From Coxiella-like endosymbiont (lineage in GTDB: Bacteria; Pseudomonadota; Gammaproteobacteria; Coxiellales; Coxiellaceae), in the NCBI RefSeq assembly GCF_030643785.1, contig NZ_CP094378.1, forward strand, positions 186,001-250,000: 64,000 bases of DNA, given 5' to 3'. This document shows, piece by piece, positions 22,539-33,391 of the stretch. Made by a program: the position numbers and the translations under genes. How positions within the stretch are numbered: position 1 is the first letter of the stretch; each line of letters starts with the position of its first letter. Under the pieces are notes generated by a model. The model was given only the letters and a program-made list of their open reading frames with translations. It did no database searches and was not told the origin of the DNA.

Positions 22539-23841
22539 TTTTTTTTAATAGCGCATAGTAAAATCCATCGCCTCCATTTTGACCGGGAAGAAGTTGAATT
22601 CCGTGAATTAATGAAATAGCCCCTGGAACTTTTAGGGCGAATGTTTGGGCGGCAGTTTGTTGCGTCGTTAAAAAAGCATTAATGACTTTTTCATTTTCAT
22701 CAGGCAAGACAGAACACGTCGAGTAAAGTAAGGCACCTCCAGGGTTGAGTAGCGGCCATAGACTGCTTAGAAGACGCAATTGTTCTTCATAGTATTGGGT
22801 TATATCTGAAGGCTGGCGGAGTAATTTGATATCCGGATGACGTCTGATGACGCCAGAAGCAGAACAGGGGGCGTCGAGTAGAATTCGGTCGAAGGTGATT
22901 TTTCTCTCTGCCCATTGATTTGGCTGGGCTGCATCAGCCACTATAAGTCGTAAGGATTTTTGTGATAGATCTAAACGAATTATATTTTCTTTAATCCTTG
23001 TCAATCGTTGTTCGATTTTATCTATTGCAATCAATTGTCGCAATGGGTAGTTAAGTTCGAGAATGTGAGTGGTTTTACTACCCGGTGCAGCACACGCGTC
23101 TAAAACAGTTTGATCATTCTCTAGGTTTAAAAGATAAGCAGCATATTGTCCTGATATGTCTTGTACAGAACAATAACCTTTATCAAATCCGGGCAATTGG
23201 TAAACAGGACAAGGTTCTTTGAGATAAATGGCAGTAGGCGGGGGAGAAGGATCCGATTTTTGTGCAGAAATTCTATTTTCCTTTAGTAATTTAAGATAAT
23301 TATCTCGACTTATTTTAGTTAAATTAACTCTCAATGTTAATGGTGGCCGATGATTATCGGCTTCTAAAATGTCTTCCCAAAGATCAGGCCAAGCCGATTT
23401 TATTTCTTGAATAAACCATTCCGGATGTGCGTATTTTCCTTCTAGTGTTTTTTCTGAGATTGCAATCCATTTTTCTTTTTCGCTGATAAAACGGCGCAAC
23501 AATTTGTTAATTAAACCCTTGGCCCAAGGTTTTTTAAGATTTTGAGCAGCTTCAACAGTTTGAGAAACAATTACGTGGGGAGGAATTTTTAGATAATTTA
23601 ATTGATAAAATCCTACTAAAAGTAAACAAAATATATCGTGATCTTTATTTTTTAAGGGTGAATGCAGCAACGCTTCAGTAATGATTTTTAATTTAAAGTA
23701 CCAGCGTAAAACTCCATAACAAAGTTCTTGTAAAAGCGATTGCTCTTTATTATTTCTTTGATAAGGTAAAAGAGTCGTCAGCGATCGTTTTTTTTGAATT
23801 ACTTCGCTTAAAATAAGCGCTGCTTTTGTTCGGACATTCAT
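22528..23841 (-). CDS. rsmB: 16S rRNA m5C967 methyltransferase RsmB
   Basis: SAM-dependent rRNA methyltransferase, 437 residues, intact. An N-terminal NusB-like helical domain (TKAALILSEVIQKKRSLTTL; LLQELCYGVLRWYFKL) precedes the catalytic domain with the SAM loop LDACAAPGSKTTHILE, motif IV DAPCSASGVIRRHPDIK and the catalytic-cysteine motif YSTCSVLPDENE. ATG at 23841, overlapping the restored glyS stop (ATGA). Confidence 0.95.
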   Translation of the reverse strand: MNVRTKAALILSEVIQKKRSLTTLLPYQRNNKEQSLLQELCYGVLRWYFKLKIITEALLHSPLKNKDHDIFCLLLVGFYQLNYLKIPPHVIVSQTVEAAQNLKKPWAKGLINKLLRRFISEKEKWIAISEKTLEGKYAHPEWFIQEIKSAWPDLWEDILEADNHRPPLTLRVNLTKISRDNYLKLLKENRISAQKSDPSPPPTAIYLKEPCPVYQLPGFDKGYCSVQDISGQYAAYLLNLENDQTVLDACAAPGSKTTHILELNYPLRQLIAIDKIEQRLTRIKENIIRLDLSQKSLRLIVADAAQPNQWAERKITFDRILLDAPCSASGVIRRHPDIKLLRQPSDITQYYEEQLRLLSSLWPLLNPGGALLYSTCSVLPDENEKVINAFLTTQQTAAQTFALKVPGAISLIHGIQLLPGQNGGDGFYYALLKKIIP

Positions 23842-25905
23842 GTTAACAAAGAAATATCAGCAATTTTTGTAAATAACTGTCGTAGCGACGTTAAGAGTGC
23901 TAATCGATTGTCACGCTTTTTTTGTCGTCGACCATTACCATGACTTTATCGAAGAACGTATCAATAGGATTTTTTAATATCGCCAATTCACTTAATGCTT
24001 TCGTATAATCCGCTTTTTTGTACAGATTGTTGACTGATTTTGCATGAATTTTAAGTGCTTCGGCCAGGTCCCGTTCCGTATCCGAATCGAATAGAGAAGT
24101 ATCGATACGATCAGCTACCATTTCGGACGATTGTTTTTTTAAAATATTGTTTACCCGCTTGTGGGAAGCCGTTAGGGCGTTAGCTTCAGGCAAGGTTTGA
24201 AAATATTGGACGGCCTTAATACGCCGATCAAAATCAAGTGGTTCTGTAGGATGAGAAGCAAGGACTGCCATAAAAACTGCAGGAGGTACATTTTTTTTAA
24301 GATACCAAGCGCGAAGCCGTTCGATAATGAAATCGAAGGATTGATTAACCACATTCTGGTTGGGTAATTTGTGGATATAATTTTTTTCTGCTTCTTTTAA
24401 TAACGTTAATAAATCAAGTGGGAGTTCTTTTTCAATTAAAAGGCGTAAAATTCCGAGAGCGGCTCGGCGTAAGGCAAATGGATCTTTATCGCCTGTAGGG
24501 GATTTATTGATACCGATAATACCGATAAGTGTGTCTAAGCGATCTGCTAAAGCCACGCAGACCCCTTCTAAATTTCGTGGAAGCTCATCTCCTGAAAACC
24601 TCGGTAAATAATGATCTTTAATTCCTTGGGCGATGATGTCAGATTCTTTATCATGCAAAGCATAATAATAACCCATTGTCCCTTGTAAGCTGGGAAATTC
24701 ATAAACCATTTCGCTGACCAAATCACATTTGGCTAATAAGGTCGCTCTCTTTGTTAGCTTTTCATCGACTTTAATTTGCTTGGCAATGAAATCAGTAAAT
24801 TTGGATATGCGTGTGGTTTTATCCGCTAGGGTTCCCAATTTTTTCTGAAAAATAATTCCTGATAGTTTACGGAGTCGACTTTCGAGTGATACTTTAAGGT
24901 CGTTGTGATAGAAAAAGGAAGCATCTGCTAATCTCGCATTTATGACTCGCTCATTTCCTTCAATAACGCATTTGGGATCTTTGCTTGCAATATTGCTGAT
25001 GAGAATAAAATAAGATAAGAGATCACCCTGATTATTTTTTACAGGAAAGCAGCGTTGGTGAACTTTCATGGTGGTGATTAATACTTCAGGGGGAGCTTTA
25101 GAAACTCCGGTTTAAAATGGCCCAATAGCGCTACGGGCCATTCGACCATCCCGGTTACTTCTTTTAGTAGCTCCTCATCAATTATTACTTCTCCTTTTGA
25201 GGCCGCAGTTTTTTTAATTAACTCGCGGATTTTTTCGCGTCGCTTATCAAAATCAGCGATAACCATTCCATGGTTTAGCAGTAATTGCTGGTAGTCTCTA
25301 GGTTTGGTGATGGCAATACCCTTTGGGTGATGGAAACGATTCCCAAACGTTTTACGATCCGCTACATGGCCTAAAAGGGTTGTTGGTACGACCTCTTTAT
25401 CAAATAACATTGTTACCCAATGAACCGGACGCACAAAAGATTCAGGATAATTTCCCCAGCGCATTGCTTTAGGAATAGACAGGTTTTTGATGGCAGATTG
25501 AATAATTTTAGGAAGTAATTTGCAGGTAGGTTGGCCCGGCTGTTCAATTCGACAATAAATAAATGCTCCTTTTTCTGTTTCTTTTATTTGAAGCTGATCC
25601 GTTAGAATACCGCAGGAACGAGCAAATCCTAAACAGGCTATTGTGGGGGTGCCATCTTTAGCAAAGGCTGCTTTCACGCTAGGACCTTGACGTTCTAAAG
25701 TACGCTGTGGCTGTTCCGATGTTAAACTTTTTATTAATACCGCTAATCGGCGAGGGGTTGCATAACGGTGAATAGATTCGAAAGACAGCTCAGCTTTTTC
25801 GAGTTCTCTTTTGATATTTTGAGACAAGGTACACGATAATTTATCCAAGGTGCGTGGAGGTAATTCTTCGCAACCAATTTCCAACAAAAAATCTTGGGTA
25901 ACCAT
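23838..25905 (-). CDS. glyS: Glycyl-tRNA synthetase beta subunit, frame interrupted at two sites
   Basis: Beta subunit of the tetrameric bacterial GlyRS. The N-terminal part (25905-25078) opens FLLEIGCEELPPRTL and includes PKAMRWGNYPESFVRPVHWV; the rest (25069-23900) continues TTMKVHQRCFPV, then FALRRAALGILRLLIEKELP and the C-terminal DTFFDKVMVMVDD. Break 1 is the G5 run at 25089-25093, where a sixth base restores LPPEVLITTMKVHQRCF. Break 2 is the T7 run at 23917-23923, where an eighth restores KRDNRLALLTSLRQLF and a stop at 23838. Corrected length 689 residues matches the family exactly. Probably functional. Confidence 0.92.
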
Positions 25906-26812
25906 TACACTCTCGCTGCCTTTAACATTGGAAAACCAAGTTCTTCCCTCGCTGAGTAGTACGCTTTTGCTACTGCATAGGCTAATTTTCTAACGCGCAA
26001 GATATAACGCTGCCGTTCCGTAACCGAAATAGCTTTTCGGGCATCTAAAAGATTAAACGTATGGGAAGCTTTTAATACCATTTCATAAGCTGCAAGAGGA
26101 ATTTTAGCTTCAATTAATCGTTCGGCCTCTTTTTCGTAAAAATCAAAATGATTGAAGAGAGAATCCACATTGGCTTGTTCAAAATTATAAGCTGACATTT
26201 CAACTTCGTTTTGATGGAAAATTTGACCATAGGTGATAGGTCCATCAGACCGTTTTGTCCAGATCAAATCAAACATATTGTCTACACCTTGGAGAAACAT
26301 GGCTAATCGTTCTAAACCATAAGTAATTTCCCCAGTCACAGGTTCGCATGAAAGGCCGCCGACTTGTTGAAAATAAGTAAACTGAGTAATTTCCATTCCA
26401 TCTTGCCAAACTTCCCATCCCACCCCCAGGAACCTAATGTCGGAGCTTCCCAATTGTCTTCTACGAAGCGGATATCATGGGTTAAAGGATCGATGCCCAA
26501 TGCTTTTAATGAACCGAGATAGAGTTCCTGGATATTATCCGGGGAGGGTTTTAAGACGACTTGATATTGATAATAATGTTGGGTGCGATTGGGGTTATCT
26601 CCATATCGACCATCTGTAGGTCGTCGAGAAGGTTGAACATAAGCAGCTCGCCAAGGTTCAGGACCGATTGTCCGTAAAAAAGTAGCCGGATGAAAGGTGC
26701 CCGCTCCTACTTCAATGTCTAGAGGTTGGAGCAAAACACAACCTTGCTGGTCCCAGTATTCGTGCAAGGTGAGGATGGTTTGCTGAAAATTGATCCGTTG
26801 TGATGATTTCAT
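25905..26812 (-). CDS. glyQ: Glycyl-tRNA synthetase alpha subunit, frame interrupted
   Basis: Catalytic alpha subunit of bacterial GlyRS. N-terminal half: [47 protein letters not shown]-terminal half: [17 protein letters not shown] and [17 protein letters not shown], then [20 protein letters not shown]. The halves are in different frames. At the C5 run 26423-26427 a sixth G in the gene gives [20 protein letters not shown] and a 302-residue protein, the normal size. Its stop overlaps the glyS start by one base. Probably functional. Confidence 0.93.
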
Positions 26813-26893
26813 TTGCAGACTTTTATCACGATCTGGAATGGAAAGCCAGATAAGTACCCGGAAACTTATTCAAATAAAATCCCAATAAAAACT

Positions 26894-27790
26894 CTATTTT
26901 TCCTTCTTCTGTGGTTGAAGATGGAAAATAAAAGTTAAATAGTAGCTTTTATTTATTCTTCGTATTGGCCTCGCCACTTGGTCAATCGCATTTTGTATAT
27001 TTTTCTGTGAAGTCCCTCCAGGAATAAAATGAAATTGATCTAGCAACTTATTACCGACAACGAAAGTTGGAGTACCGACCAGTTGTAAAGCCTGTGCTAA
27101 TTGGAACTTGTCTTTAAGTTGTTGTTGGATAGAATGGTCTTCCATATCCTTTTTTAACTGGTCCACATTTAGGTCTGTTTTTTCCGTTTGAAAAACAATT
27201 TCAATTTTATTGGTTAATGGCTTATCGACGCTAAGGAAGGTATCATGAAAAGCATAATATTTGCCTTGTTTTAGGGATGCCAAAGAAGCTTTAGCAGCAA
27301 ATTGGGATTGACCTCCAAAAATGGGAGGTTCTTTGAAAACGAGACGAAGGTTTTTTATTTTGTTTTACTAAGTTTTGAATCAGTGGATTCATTTCCTTAC
27401 AGTGACCTACATTAATAATCAAAATTCTATTAACGTAATTCCGTTCCTATTTGGATTGCCTGCTACGGGTGAAGCTGTATCTTGAAAAAGAGCTTTTGTG
27501 CATTCTTTTTAATCACCACCACCTAAGTTTCTTGTTGTTGTCAAGCTTCTTCTTCTTCTTCTTCCTTTTGTAATCCCTGGGGAAGCCTCCTCTGCTAATA
27601 CTTCGAGGTTTTTAATCAAATACTCGCAAATAATTTTTTCTATTTCTCGTTTTTGTTCGTGTGTGGACGTTGCGGTTTCTGTTGGTGCTATGACGGCGGG
27701 AGAGGTTGAGGCGCATCGGGTGGATTTAAGGGAACAGCATTTAAGGGAGCAGCTATGCTCAAATTAGCCGCTCAGCATTCCAACCAAAAA
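26894..27790 (-). pseudogene. com1: Broken Com1-like DsbA-family outer surface protein
   Basis: The C-terminal third is open (27283-26894) and reads KQGKYYAFHDTFLSVDKPL, then LAQALQLVGTPTFVVGNKLL DQFHFIPGGTSQKN. Upstream in shifted frames come CGHCKEMNPLIQNLVKQNK and LRLVFKEPPIFGGQSQFAAK, i.e. the CxxC thioredoxin-like active site region, preceded by LFQDTASPVAGNPN. This matches Coxiella Com1, an immunodominant DsbA-like protein. There are several frameshifts and a stop next to the CxxC, beyond simple homopolymer slips. A (TTC)n microsatellite lies at 27547-27564. An open C-terminal ORF remains but lacks the active site. Confidence 0.8.
27724..27753. repeat. Near-perfect 15-bp tandem duplication
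   Basis: ATTTAAGGGAACAGC is followed directly by ATTTAAGGGAGCAGC, one mismatch. It lies in the N-terminal part of the com1 relic. Confidence 0.75.
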
Positions 27791-27847
27791 CACAGTGGAC
27801 CAAGTAAGACATTTTTTTCACGATATCTCTCTTTATAAAATTGAAGA

Positions 27848-28717
27848 TTAAGCAGTCATTGCCTCGCGAATTTTCTGCATAGCGTTTTTTTCGAGTTGAC
27901 GAATGCGTTCTGCCGAAACCGCATATTTTTCTGCTAATTCATTCAGAGTGAGCTTTTCTTCATTCAGCCAACGTTGATGGAGAATATCTCGACTGCGTTC
28001 ATCTAAGATCTGAAGTGCTTTATGAAGGCGGTGTTCTTGATCTTCTGACCAGTCACTTCGTTCTAATTGTATAGCGGGATTATAACGTTTATCTTCCAGG
28101 TAATGGGCTGGTGGTGATACAGCCCAGACTGCATTTCTTCCATCGCCCTCATCATCAATACCGTCAAAAGCTTCATCGTGGCTGTTTAACCTTTCCTCCA
28201 TTTGTCGCACATCTTTGGCATTTAGGTTAAGCTCTTCGGCTAAAGCGGCTACCTCGTGGTTACTAAACCAGCCTCGTTTTTTTACATGTTTGCGCAGATT
28301 AAAAAAGAGTTTTCGCTGTGCTTTGGTGGTGGCAATTTTAACAATACGCCAATTTTTAAGAATAAATTCATGTATTTCAGCGCGGATCCAATGAATAGCG
28401 AAGGAGACCAAGCGAACACCTATTTTAGGGTCAAATCGTTTAACGGCCTTCATCAAGCCGATGTTCCCTTCTTGAATTAAGTCTGCTTGAGACAATCCAT
28501 AACCCGAATACCCTCGTGCAATCCGAACAACAAATCGTAGGTGAGAAAGGACGAGCCTTCTGGCTGTTTCAAGATCATTATTTTGCCGAAATTGGGTAGC
28601 GAATTCGTGTTCTTCCTTAGCGCTTAGCATGGGAATACGATTAACCCAGCTAATATAGCTACCTAAACTTCCAATCGATAGTGACCGTTCTTCTACTTGC
28701 GTTAGAAATTGATTCAT
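27848..28717 (-). CDS. rpoH: Heat-shock sigma factor RpoH (sigma-32)
   Basis: Alternative sigma factor for heat-shock genes, 289 residues, intact. Region 2 contains [38 protein letters not shown] and [40 protein letters not shown], the RpoH-specific box following region 2.4. Region 4 has [40 protein letters not shown]. It sits beside the ftsYEX remains, the conserved gammaproteobacterial order ftsY-ftsE-ftsX-rpoH. Interrupted order: the unknown gene at 28880 lies between ftsX and rpoH on the other strand. Confidence 0.96.
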   Translation of the reverse strand: MNQFLTQVEERSLSIGSLGSYISWVNRIPMLSAKEEHEFATQFRQNNDLETARRLVLSHLRFVVRIARGYSGYGLSQADLIQEGNIGLMKAVKRFDPKIGVRLVSFAIHWIRAEIHEFILKNWRIVKIATTKAQRKLFFNLRKHVKKRGWFSNHEVAALAEELNLNAKDVRQMEERLNSHDEAFDGIDDEGDGRNAVWAVSPPAHYLEDKRYNPAIQLERSDWSEDQEHRLHKALQILDERSRDILHQRWLNEEKLTLNELAEKYAVSAERIRQLEKNAMQKIREAMTA

Positions 28718-28879
28718 GGTGTATTTTATTCAATATTTGATAAGTTGACATTTTTTGAGAGCGCTTATTTTAACATCGTTTCTGGCTTAGTGCTATGGAT
28801 CTCTCGTAATCTCAGAGAGTTATTGTCATAATCTTATGTTTTATTGACATAATGAGAATGATAGCGAATGGAGGAAATA

Positions 28880-29188
28880 ATGAGATTAACGCAAAGTTTA
28901 TATGAATTATTTGCAACTTCAAATCAGATTTTGATAAACGATACTTTACTAAGTATGGTGTTAGGCTATAAAAGAACTTGCTGGCGATATTATGTAAATA
29001 GTGAAGGTCTGAGAGGGGATAAGAAAAAACACGATTGGTCTCGTTATTGTGATTCCCCGCTGAAGCGTAACTGTGCGCGGAATGGTATTACTATTAAAGA
29101 AGATTCTTTTGGGGATACGACGGGCTGGGCACAAGATTATGAATTTTCTCAAGCAGAGGGTGTAGTCCTGAAGCCATCTTATATCTAA
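28880..29188 (+). CDS. Unknown 102-residue protein, possibly a truncated gene
   Basis: Open from an ATG at 28880 preceded by a good GGAGG ribosome site at 28870-28874. The protein begins MRLTQSLYELFATSNQIL and ends EGVVLKPSYI. It has no membrane segment or signal peptide and I recognise no domain. Directly downstream, 29188-29331 reads MRQVISTIVDGHGLKPIEEL, then IAHYDEQDVISYLDQF, and 29328-29521 reads KYIKEKVIQAIAEGNRPL; these may be further parts of one larger broken gene or two small neighbours. It is transcribed divergently from rpoH. Confidence 0.4.
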   Translation: MRLTQSLYELFATSNQILINDTLLSMVLGYKRTCWRYYVNSEGLRGDKKKHDWSRYCDSPLKRNCARNGITIKEDSFGDTTGWAQDYEFSQAEGVVLKPSYI

Positions 29189-29521
29189 TGAGGCAAGTGA
29201 TTTCCACAATAGTGGATGGGCACGGGCTAAAGCCAATAGAAGAACTTATTGCGCACTATGATGAACAAGATGTTATCAGTTACTTAGACCAGTTTACTTT
29301 TTCTCAAGAAGATAGAGATGAGGGGGAATGAAATATATCAAAGAGAAAGTTATTCAGGCTATAGCAGAAGGCAATCGCCCCCTAAACCTTTGCAGGAACT
29401 CGTTAGTCTGTATCGAACAGAAATGCTGCGTTTTAAGATGCTCTTTAGAGACCCTTATTGAAGACGAGAAAGAGGATGATCGAGAAGCACGTGAAGAACT
29501 ATGGAATGGGCTTTTTAGCTA
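29188..29521 (+). pseudogene. Two overlapping small reading frames of unknown origin
   Basis: 29188-29331 encodes MRQVISTIVDGHGLKPIEEL followed by a charged acidic end, and its stop overlaps the start of 29328-29521 (MKYIKEKVIQAIAEGNRPLN). In the second, another frame gives KPLQELVSLYRTEMLRFKML FRDP, which reads more like real protein than the open frame, so a slip near 29380 is likely. I cannot name the family. Together with the gene at 28880 this could be one accessory locus in decay. Confidence 0.35.
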
Positions 29522-29638
29522 AGTGCGAAGTAAGTGCGAAGAACGTTTGGGAATAAGTTAGCCTGATGGCGAATTTGAAAAAAAAGCTCTTACATCCAAA
29601 TGTGAAAAATTTTCAGGCGAGCAGGATCCGAAGAGACC

Positions 29639-29666
29639 TATAAAAATTGAAATATAAAAATTGAAA
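29639..29666. repeat. Perfect 14-bp tandem duplication
   Basis: TATAAAAATTGAAA occurs twice in tandem, near the 3' end of the ftsX relic. A further 11-bp near-duplication (AAGTGCGAAGT) lies at 29521-29542. Confidence 0.85.
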
Positions 29667-29699
29667 AAAGAGTATTTCCAAGCCCACTTGGACGCTCGT

Positions 29700-30470
29700 C
29701 GCTGCTTATTTAAAAAATGGTTATTGTAAGTAGCTGCCAAATGTTCAACTGGGCAACTCTGCCAACAACATTAAATTAATAATAAGCCATGCGAGAAAAC
29801 CACCAGAAATGAAGCCAGTCGTAACTCCCACTAATTTGAGAATAATAATTTCTTGGCGATGGTTCTCTGTCGTTAATCGAATGGTATTTCAGATAATTAA
29901 AATTATTTCGATCCCAAATAAAATGGCCAAGGTATCGTAATGCGTTGTCCAAGAACGACAAAATAATGGAAGCGTTTTACCCACGTCAAATCGAATTGTG
30001 CGCGGTATCTACTAAAGCAAAGGACTTAAGGTTCATTATTAAACCTTAAAAATTATGTAAATTATTATTTTTGAGAGAAACAACGATTACTGGAGGCAAT
30101 GGATTGGATTGTAAGGTATCAATTATATTTTCGAGAGCCATCAATTTTTTTAATTCATTAAGCCCAAAGGAAGGAGAAATATATTGAATATGGGAAATAT
30201 CGTTGCGATTTTTGAGCTGAGCAATGAATGTTTTTATTTGGAATTTTGGAGTTTTAGTTTTGGATAAGCGAAATAGTTCCCTGTCCATTCCAGCGTTTAT
30301 TTAGCGATTGTAGCGCTTGGAAATTTTGTAAAAATAAATAAAAGGCTGGCGGCGGATAGGGGGCGGCGGTTGCCACACCCATAATAACGACCGTCATTAA
30401 ACTCGCTAAAGGCGGTTCGGGTGTAAGTTCACCTAAACCATACATACATACAAGCACGAAGGTGATTCAC
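29700..30470 (-). pseudogene. ftsX: Broken cell-division permease FtsX
   Basis: Two open pieces (30457-30254 and 30288-30046) overlap in different frames: PLASLMTVVIMGVATAAPYP, then FQALQSLNKRWNGQGTISL, then KTPKFQIKTFIAQLKNRNDI SHIQYISPSFGLNELKKLM. Further down, shifted frames give RLTTENHRQEIIILKLVGVT TGFISGGFLAWLIINLMLLA, the C-terminal membrane part. This is FtsX from its N-terminal helix to the last helices, cut by several frameshifts and stops. FtsX with FtsE controls cell-wall hydrolases at the septum. Confidence 0.8.
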
Positions 30471-30528
30471 GACCTATAAAATGAAAGGATTAAAATACTT
30501 TTTTCGATCGCGAGAAGAGCGATTCTAC

Positions 30529-31244
30529 TCATCTGAATTTTCTCCCAAATAAACGTTCTTCCTTTAATGTGATGATTTGATTATTTAAAGGAGTAATGAG
30601 AGTTAAATCGTGAGTAGCAACAAGAATAGTAAAACCTATAGCGTTAAAGGCTTTAAACAGCCGCATAATTTCAAAAGACAACTCAGGGTCCAAATTTCCG
30701 GTAGATTCGTCAGATAAAACAATCATTGGTTTGTTAACAATATCGCGTGCAATCCCGATACGTTGGTGTTCACCACTCGATAGAGCAGAAGGATATAAAT
30801 TTTCTTTTTTTCAATAATTTGATTTTATCCAATGCTGCACGAAAATGCTGATTAATTTCTTGATATCGATAGCCTGAAATAACTAAGGAAATAGCAACAT
30901 TATTAAAAACAGTGCGATCGTAAAGACAGTGCGATCGTAAAGCAACTGGGGATTCTGAAAATCATCCCTATATGGCGGCGTAAATAGGGTATTTGTCTTT
31001 TGAGAAGGCGGGATAAATTTCGATTATTTATATAAATTTTCTGTCGAGTAATACGTTTTCCGTCGAGCAATACGTTCTACCATCACCATCAGTTTTAATA
31101 ATGTAGTTTTTTCATGTAGTTTTTCCGGCTCCCGAATGCCTATTTAAAAAAAGCCATTTCGCTTTATTTCAAATTAAAAGAAATATTATTAAGGGCTTAA
31201 TGTCCGTTCGAATAGTTTTTAGTAACCTTGGTAAAATGAATCAC
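30529..31244 (-). pseudogene. ftsE: Broken cell-division ATP-binding protein FtsE
   Basis: The open C-terminal piece (30726-30529) reads MIVLSDESTGNLDPELSFEI MRLFKAFNAIGFTILVATHD, an ABC ATPase Walker B, D-loop and switch histidine; FtsE normally has DEPTGNLDP. The start (31244, GTG) reads IHFTKVTKNYSNGH, a stop, ALNNISFNLK, a stop. The Walker A region is scrambled by stops and by a 17-bp tandem duplication at 30909-30942. The gene follows ftsY by 10 bp. Clearly non-functional. Confidence 0.82.
30909..30942. repeat. Perfect 17-bp tandem duplication
   Basis: ACAGTGCGATCGTAAAG occurs twice in tandem within the ftsE relic, adding 17 bases. Similar imperfect duplications lie at about 31043-31080 and 31101-31126 in the same gene. 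Confidence 0.88.
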
Positions 31245-31254
31245 AAACGACTTC

Positions 31255-32233
31255 TTAAAATAATGCGTCGATAAATTCTTTAGCATTAAAAGGTCTTAGT
31301 TCATCAATTTGCTCGCCAATACCAATGAAACGGATAGGTAAACGCATTTTCTGAGCGATGGCGAAGATTATCCCCCTTTTGCTGTTCCATCTAATTTAGT
31401 GAGGATGATGCCTGTCAGTCCAATATGTTCATTAAATTGGTTTGTTTGATTGAGTGCATTTTGTCCAGTTCCTGCATCAATAACAAGCAGAGTTTCGTGA
31501 GGCGCTTCAGGATTGACCTTTTTTATAACGCGCTTAATTTTTTTCAACTCATCCATAAGATGTAATTGAGTATGCAAGCGACCGGCGGTGTCAGCGATTA
31601 ATATATTATAATTTCTTGCACTCGTTGCTTCTAGTGCGTCGTAGATAACGGAAGCGCTATCTGCGCCTGGATGTTGAGCAATCACAGGCATATTATTATG
31701 TTCCCCCCATGTTTGAAGTTGCTCGATAGCAGCTGCTCTGAAAGTATCACCTGCCGCTAGCATAATTCGCTTTCCTTGAGACTGGTAGAAATAAGCAAGC
31801 TTAGCGATGGTAGTTGTTTTTCCTACGCCGTTGACTCCCACCATTAAAATAACAAAAGGCGATTGAGTAATTTCCAGAGGTTTTTGACAAGGTTCAAGAA
31901 TTGAAAGCAATTCATTTTTGAGCGCATTAATTAGTGCCGTTGAATCGGCTAATGACTTCCGAGCAATTTGTTGAAAGAGATTACCGAGGATAGTTTGGCT
32001 AGCTTCCACACCTACATCCGCTGAGAGGAGAATCGTTTTTAATTCTTCTAGAAGGGTAGCATCGATTGTTTTTTTCCGAGAATTAGATTTCCCAACCCAT
32101 CGCTAAATCGATGACGGGTACGTTTTAAACTTTCATTAAGCCGGCCGATCCATTTCTTCTTTGGCAGTGAAGGGAGCTCTTCTTCTTTAGCTTCTTGTGT
32201 GTGACGTTTTGATTTTGAAAAGCGAAATATCAT
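31255..32233 (-). CDS. ftsY: Signal recognition particle receptor FtsY, frame interrupted at two sites
   Basis: SRP receptor GTPase that docks ribosomes at the membrane. N-terminal part: MIFRFSKSKRHTQEAKEEEL, basic and acidic, then LNESLKRTRHRFSDGL. NG domain: MVGVNGVGKTTTIAKLAYFY (G1), AAGDTFRAAAIEQLQTWGE, DTAGRLHTQLHLMDELKKI, TKLDGTAKGG. Break 1 is the T7 run at 32069-32075, needing eight to join LGKK to TIDATLLEELKTILLSADVG. Break 2 is the C5 run at 31372-31376, needing six to give GTAKGGIIFAIAQKMRLPIR FIGIGEQIDELRPF. Corrected length about 326 residues. Almost certainly functional; its partners FtsE and FtsX are not. Confidence 0.92.
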
Positions 32234-32341
32234 AGATGGCATTCCTGTTGAAAACAGATACAATGTAAATTGTATCGTAACATTGAACGGTTTCGGATGA
32301 TAGAATGCTAAAGCGATCCACTTGAGACGATTTTACTATTT

Positions 32342-33335
32342 ATTTTGGATGTTTGAGTGCCGATCCGCTATTTATTGCATTTAATCTAGAAGCCGATCGC
32401 AATGAGAAATTTGTTACTTAGTTTAGCTGATTTAATAAAGAAATTCAAGTGGTTATAGAAGAACGGCGATGGAAGAACGGCGGATGCGTTTTAATGACAA
32501 CCCTGTCGTCTTAACTTATTGGATCCTTATAGTACGGGATGTTAAACCAGAAAATGTATTGGCGTTAGCCAAAGAATATTTTGGCTCAATTAGGTCGCTT
32601 CCTGTTCCCAATTTAAAACCAGAAACGGAAATTTCTTCGTTGGGCACGAAATTAATTTATGTTCAGCTCTTCGCTAAACTACTGATGGTGATGATAGGGA
32701 TATCATACCTCCTCCTTAACGACAACTAAAGAGCAATGGCAGGCTTATGCCTTGAATGTTTTAGCCACTTTGTTGGGTGGTATTGATAGTTCTCGATTTT
32801 CTCGTGATTTAGTTCGAGAAAATCAAATCGCCAATATGGGGCCAAAGCGAGTTACGACCCTACCAATTGCACAGTAACCAATTCACAATAATGTGGGGAT
32901 CCCTACTCAAGATCATAGTCTTGCTGAGTTAAAAAAAGCCTTTATTGAAGAAATAAAGAAGTTGCAAACAAATTTGATAAGTCAACCAGAATTAAATCGA
33001 GTAAAAAGGTAAGTTATTGCTCAGAAGATTTATGATCAAGATTCATTGATGAATCAAGTAATATATATTATATAAATGTATATTATATATTGGTGTACTA
33101 TATTATGTGTACCTAGAAGCTGTACCTAGAAGCCATTAATCTATTTTAGCATATTTCTCAAAATAAGGTGAAGTAAATTGAATCGATAACGGCAAAACAA
33201 ATTCAAAAAGTCACTCAATTATATTTAACACCACAACGATTAATGATTGCTCTGTTACAACTGACAGGCAAACCGTCAGAGAAAACTAATTTTCAATCCT
33301 TATTCTCGGGATTACATCAATGTGAGTATTAATCG
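32342..33335 (+). pseudogene. Broken M16 family (insulinase-like) zinc peptidase, copy 1
   Basis: Fragments in changing frames read LEADRMRNLLLSLADFNKEI QVVIEERR, then DVKPENVLALAKEYFGSI, then ALNVLATLLGGIDSSRFSRD LVRENQIANMG and ITAKQIQKVTQLYLTPQRLM. These are the middle and C-terminal parts of an M16 peptidase; the zinc motif HxxEH at the N terminus is absent. A near-perfect 14-bp duplication at 32458-32485 breaks the EERRMR segment. M16 proteins often occur as tandem pairs, as here. Confidence 0.75.
33108..33133. repeat. Perfect 13-bp tandem duplication
   Basis: TGTACCTAGAAGC occurs twice in tandem within the first M16 relic. Confidence 0.85.
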
Positions 33336-33391
33336 TTTTCATTGATCTATTAATGTCTTTTTCCATTTAGTCCCGTAATGGGATGTTTATA

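Noticed and set aside
29488-29493. Another CACGTG as a parS site
   Set aside because: Flanks AG-AAG do not fit the parS arms beyond the central hexamer.
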